A stretch of 7,199 nt of DNA from Streptomyces sp. WM4235 (GTDB lineage Bacteria; Actinomycetota; Actinomycetes; Streptomycetales; Streptomycetaceae). Position numbers and translations under genes: made by a program. This document shows, piece after piece, positions 6,083-7,199 of this stretch (its first letter is position 1; each line of letters opens with the position of its first letter). The DNA is taken from positions 1 to 7,199 of the forward strand of contig NZ_LGDE01000069.1 of NCBI RefSeq assembly GCF_001279725.1. The letters are read 5' to 3'. A model generated the notes under the pieces. The model was not told the origin of the DNA. It was given only the letters and a program-made list of their open reading frames with translations, and did no database searches.

Positions 6083-6349
6083 TCTCGGCGCTTTCGCGTC
6101 CACACCGCTCTTGGCGTAGTGGAACCTGCCGCGCGGACGTGCGCTCATCGGCAGGTAGTGGACGGCCCCGACCCCGCCGGAGGCGATCTCCTTGAGAGAA
6201 GCGGACTGTTTGGCATGTGAGGGGGCCTGAGGGGGCTCGGGGAGGCTTGGGAAGCCGCGCACGGCAGGGTCGGCGTCGGGCTGGATGCGATTTCGGGATT
6301 CGGGTGTGTTGTCAGCGCTGTCTGGCAGGGACGCCTTGTGAATGATCAT
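6083..6349 (-). pseudogene. Truncated, diverged DUF6461-like fragment
   Basis: A minus-strand frame starting at ATG 6347-6349 carries at residues 51-89 the text SLKEIASGGVGAVHYLPM...RPRGRFHYAKSGVDAKAPR. Aligned without gaps to residues 90-123 of the neighbouring DUF6461-type protein, 13 of 34 positions are identical, including the G-V, Y-x-PM, P and YA-x-x-GV positions. After residue 89 the frame simply reads antisense through the 3' end of the neighbour and stops at 5960, so the genuine homology ends at the point where the two genes meet. Residues 1-50 do not match the family. No ribosome binding site precedes the ATG. It is best read as a decayed relative in inverted orientation rather than a working gene; a real short protein to 5960 is a weaker alternative. 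Confidence 0.5.
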
Positions 6350-6534
6350 TTGATGTGCCGGGTAGGAAACTCGCCGGATACCCGGCGTGGTTCACCGCAG
6401 TGGGCGAAGTCGACCGCGACCGATGCGGCCGACCCAGGGATCACCTGCTCACCGTGGTCGGCGATGAGTGAGACGGCGCTTCGTGGCGCACCTGGCTTCC
6501 CGAAGAGGACCGGGATCAGGAGGGTGGCCGGTCC
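6346..6534 (-). other. Possible 3' end of a minus-strand gene
   Basis: The minus-strand frame ending in TGA at 6346-6348 has coding-like composition over its last 60 or so codons: GPATLLIPVLFGKPGAPRSA then VSLIADHGEQVIPGSAASVA and VDFAHCGEP, with about three quarters G/C third positions. Its stop overlaps the ATG of the next minus-strand frame in the form ATGA. Upstream of about 6534 the frame stays open to 6948 but turns into Arg/Pro/Cys-rich text unlike a real protein. I do not recognise it; it may be a remnant or chance. Confidence 0.25.
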
Positions 6535-7182
6535 GTACCCTCTGACCCCACCGGCCTCGACATCGGCGGCGGGGGCGCGGTGTGCGTCTTCGAGTGTCGG
6601 TCCTGTCCGGACCGGCCCTTCACGCACTGGTACGACTCGAGCTGACGGGGTCGCAGAGCCGGTGGTGGGTCGTGCACGGAGCCGACGGCCGGCCGCCCTC
6701 GGGGTTCGCCGCCGTCCGGCGGCGTGGACGCTTTCGGCCCAGGCACCTTCCGGCCAGGGGCCGCCACTTCCCCGCGGTGACGGGAGCCGGAAAGACTGGG
6801 ACGTGCCACCACGGCAATACGCCGGGTGGCACGTCGGTCCGTGCGTGACGCTGTCTCGGCAGGGAACGCTCCGGCGGCGTCGGTTTCCAGGCGTACTCGG
6901 CCCCGGGCAGCACTGCTGACACGGCATTGCCGGCCAGGGCACGCTCACGAAACCCCTCGGTCACGACCCATCCGACGGATCACCATGCCCGCTCGCACCA
7001 CGGAGATCCGCACGTCCCCTCCATCGGCAGGGGAGTGCTACCGCTTCGGCCGACCGCCCGACCGCCCGGCCGCCGGCCCGTCCGACGGCCCTCGCAACCC
7101 ACCCACACGGCGCGAGGGCGCTGGGTGCAGCGGATTCAGCCCGGTCGCGTGGGCAGCCACCCGTGCTGGACCGCCCGGACAC
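6535..7182. other. Right-hand region without a supportable gene
   Basis: About 650 bases of GC-rich DNA. Open frames exist on both strands but none combines a ribosome binding site, a believable start and protein-like sequence; most are rich in Arg, Pro, Gly and Ser as expected for non-coding GC-rich DNA. Near 7045-7085 there is a low-complexity C/G stretch built from repeats of CCGCCCGA/CCGCCCGG. A plus-strand piece (6606-6720) reading LHALVRLELTGSQSRWWVVH is mildly protein-like but unidentified. Confidence 0.4.
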
Positions 7183-7196
7183 CCGCTTCGAAGCGG
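7183..7196. repeat. 14-bp perfect palindrome at right edge
   Basis: CCGCTTCGAAGCGG is its own reverse complement. It lies 4 bases from the window end in apparently non-coding DNA. It could be half of a larger structure, a protein-binding site, or chance in GC-rich sequence; the context to the right is not visible. Confidence 0.4.
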
Positions 7197-7199
7197 CTG

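Noticed and set aside
6338..6919. 193-codon plus-strand frame as a gene
   Set aside because: Composition is Arg/Pro/Thr/Ser-rich with no motif and no ribosome binding site; the opposite strand is at least as protein-like over part of it.
7045..7085. CCGCCCG-type repeats as a CRISPR or iteron array
   Set aside because: Units are short, irregular and contiguous, with no unique spacers; best read as low-complexity GC-rich DNA.

Overview
The window looks like a stretch of a high-GC actinomycete genome, most probably Streptomyces or a close relative. The supports are a G+C-rich composition with G/C-biased third codon positions, GTG starts, Streptomyces-style secreted proteins, a DUF6461-type protein, and IS630 and IS5 transposase remnants of the kind common in Streptomyces chromosome arms and plasmids. 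The degraded insertion sequences and the low density of intact genes suggest an accessory region. No phage, CRISPR, rRNA or tRNA gene was seen.

Layout. Bases 1-389 hold no supportable gene. At 390-776 (+) lies a small NTF2-like/DUF4440-type protein. A 135-base gap follows, carrying two overlapping, mutually exclusive 9-bp inverted repeats. At 912-2198 (+) is a secreted chymotrypsin-fold serine protease with signal peptide, long propeptide and a His/Asp/Ser triad. It has a TTA codon at position 51 and an internal 66-base stretch that appears to be read in the wrong frame. A GC-rich hairpin (2213-2242) follows it. At 2285-2701 (+) is a small lipoprotein. From 2721 to 3204 is a decayed IS630-type transposase. 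At 3393-4418 (-) is an intact secreted protein that reads like a TIM-barrel glycosidase. A decayed IS5-type transposase (4720-5118) lies on the other side of it. At 5106-5210 there is the 3' end of an unrelated gene. At 5433-6080 (+) is a DUF6461-type protein. Tail-to-tail with it, on the minus strand, is a short diverged copy of its central domain (6083-6199). From about 6350 to the end nothing is convincing except one minus-strand open frame that overlaps its neighbour by ATGA, and a 14-bp palindrome at the right edge.

How the genes relate. There is no obvious single pathway. Three of the five intact genes encode exported proteins (protease, lipoprotein, putative glycosidase), which fits the saprophytic, secretory life of Streptomyces. 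The protease and lipoprotein are co-directional but separated by a terminator-like hairpin. The glycosidase-like gene is bracketed by two transposase remnants, so it may have arrived as part of a mobile segment. I did not find a clear previously undescribed multi-gene system. The best candidates for a second look are the glycosidase-like protein, the protease with its compensating frameshifts and TTA codon, the switch-like hairpins before it, and the convergent DUF6461 pair. Several of the apparent frameshifts are single missing C residues, so base-calling error must be considered.
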